A stretch of DNA of 64,000 nucleotides, taken from Romanomermis culicivorax (taxonomy: Eukaryota > Nematoda > Enoplea > Mermithida > Mermithidae). The notes below the pieces were generated by a model. That model saw only the letters and a program-made list of their open reading frames with translations. It was not told the origin of the DNA and did no database searches. The DNA is taken from contig CAWUHX010000011.1 in assembly GCA_963922205.1 (NCBI GenBank), forward strand, positions 1,539,749 through 1,603,748, given 5' to 3'. Positions 63,641 through 64,000 of this stretch are shown here, in pieces. The translations under genes and the position numbers were made by a program. Position 1 is the first letter of the stretch, and every line of letters begins with the position of its first letter.

Positions 63641-64000
63641 AGATGTCACACAATTATGTAATTTTGAGGAAAACACACGGCAAGCTGACCATTGAACATT
63701 TTTCCACAATTTTTGAACGTAAAATTCGACGTTGATCCAAAATTAAATCCGAAAATTGAAATTTATTCGACCACTAGAAGAAAAAAAATTGAAATTAAAA
63801 AAAATTAAAAATAAACAAGAATAAAAAAAATACTTTCAACAAAAAATTTTTTTTTAATTCAAGAAAATAAAACAGAAAACAAATACAAACGAAAAGCAAG
63901 CGCAGCACAAAAACCATAAAATTCATAACAATGCGCAATTTTTCCAAAAAAAATTTCAGAAAACTAAAAAACGTAGAAATAAACTACAAAAAAGCGAAAA
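63641..64000. repeat. Transition to A-rich low-complexity tract
   Basis: 63641-63775 is mixed sequence; from about 63776 to the window edge the plus strand is A-rich with short interruptions. T-rich then A-rich on one strand gives a loose, long inverted arrangement around 63.7 kb. The right limit is outside the window. Confidence 0.7.

Noticed and set aside
1-64000. CRISPR arrays, bacterial operons, tRNA and rRNA genes
   Set aside because: Tandem arrays present are satellites or minisatellites without spacer structure, and no tRNA cloverleaf or rRNA segment could be recognised by eye; a covariance-model scan would be needed to exclude small RNA genes.

Overview
This window is nuclear DNA from an animal. 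It is AT-rich, uses the standard code, and is mostly transposable-element DNA, much of it nested. One host gene is recognisable: an alpha/epsilon-sarcoglycan homologue on the minus strand. Its exons lie at 32303-32105 (start codon and signal peptide), 31870-31734, 9617-9295 and 3730-3408 (transmembrane segment). Splice phases agree wherever adjacent exons are seen. One short exon between 31734 and 9617 was not found with confidence, and the 3' end is outside the window. Sarcoglycan is animal-specific, so the source is a metazoan, most likely an invertebrate. I cannot fix the phylum; a nematode is one possibility, not demonstrated.

Layout. 1-3.4 kb: nested hAT-type elements. 3.4-9.6 kb: two sarcoglycan exons separated by a doubly nested hAT, a GGATCC-rich hAT-like element and a MITE with a 9-bp target duplication. 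9.7-31.7 kb: a 22-kb intron holding three related, decayed minus-strand LTR retrotransposons (called A, B and C here) and several hAT MITEs. 31.7-33.4 kb: the first two exons and upstream DNA. 33.4-48.3 kb: hAT-type elements with intact target-site duplications, a TTAA-flanked piggyBac-like insertion, and a hAT with a transposase fossil. 48.3-52.6 kb: a Ty3/gypsy element with one LTR, truncated at its 3' end. 52.6-59.3 kb: more hAT-type elements and G/C-run MITEs. 59.3-62.3 kb: a Mutator-like (MULE) transposon with 385-bp inverted repeats and a broken transposase. 62.4-62.9 kb: a 144-bp satellite. 62.9-64 kb: homopolymer-rich DNA.

The most unusual signal is a dispersed hairpin module. A GC-rich perfect hairpin (typically CCGGCGC, GAA loop, GCGCCGG) is followed by GAAAATTTT and, after a short gap, by TTCTAAAA(T/C)GC. 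It occurs about 20 times, inside hAT-type elements whose ends differ. Stem sequences change in a compensated way between copies. The same elements carry subterminal arrays of one short word, a different word in each family, behind similar outer tips. Together these suggest modular non-autonomous elements that keep a structured core and exchange ends. Element C, in which gag-pol is replaced by unrecognised reading frames between gag-pol-type LTRs, is the second candidate for something undescribed.
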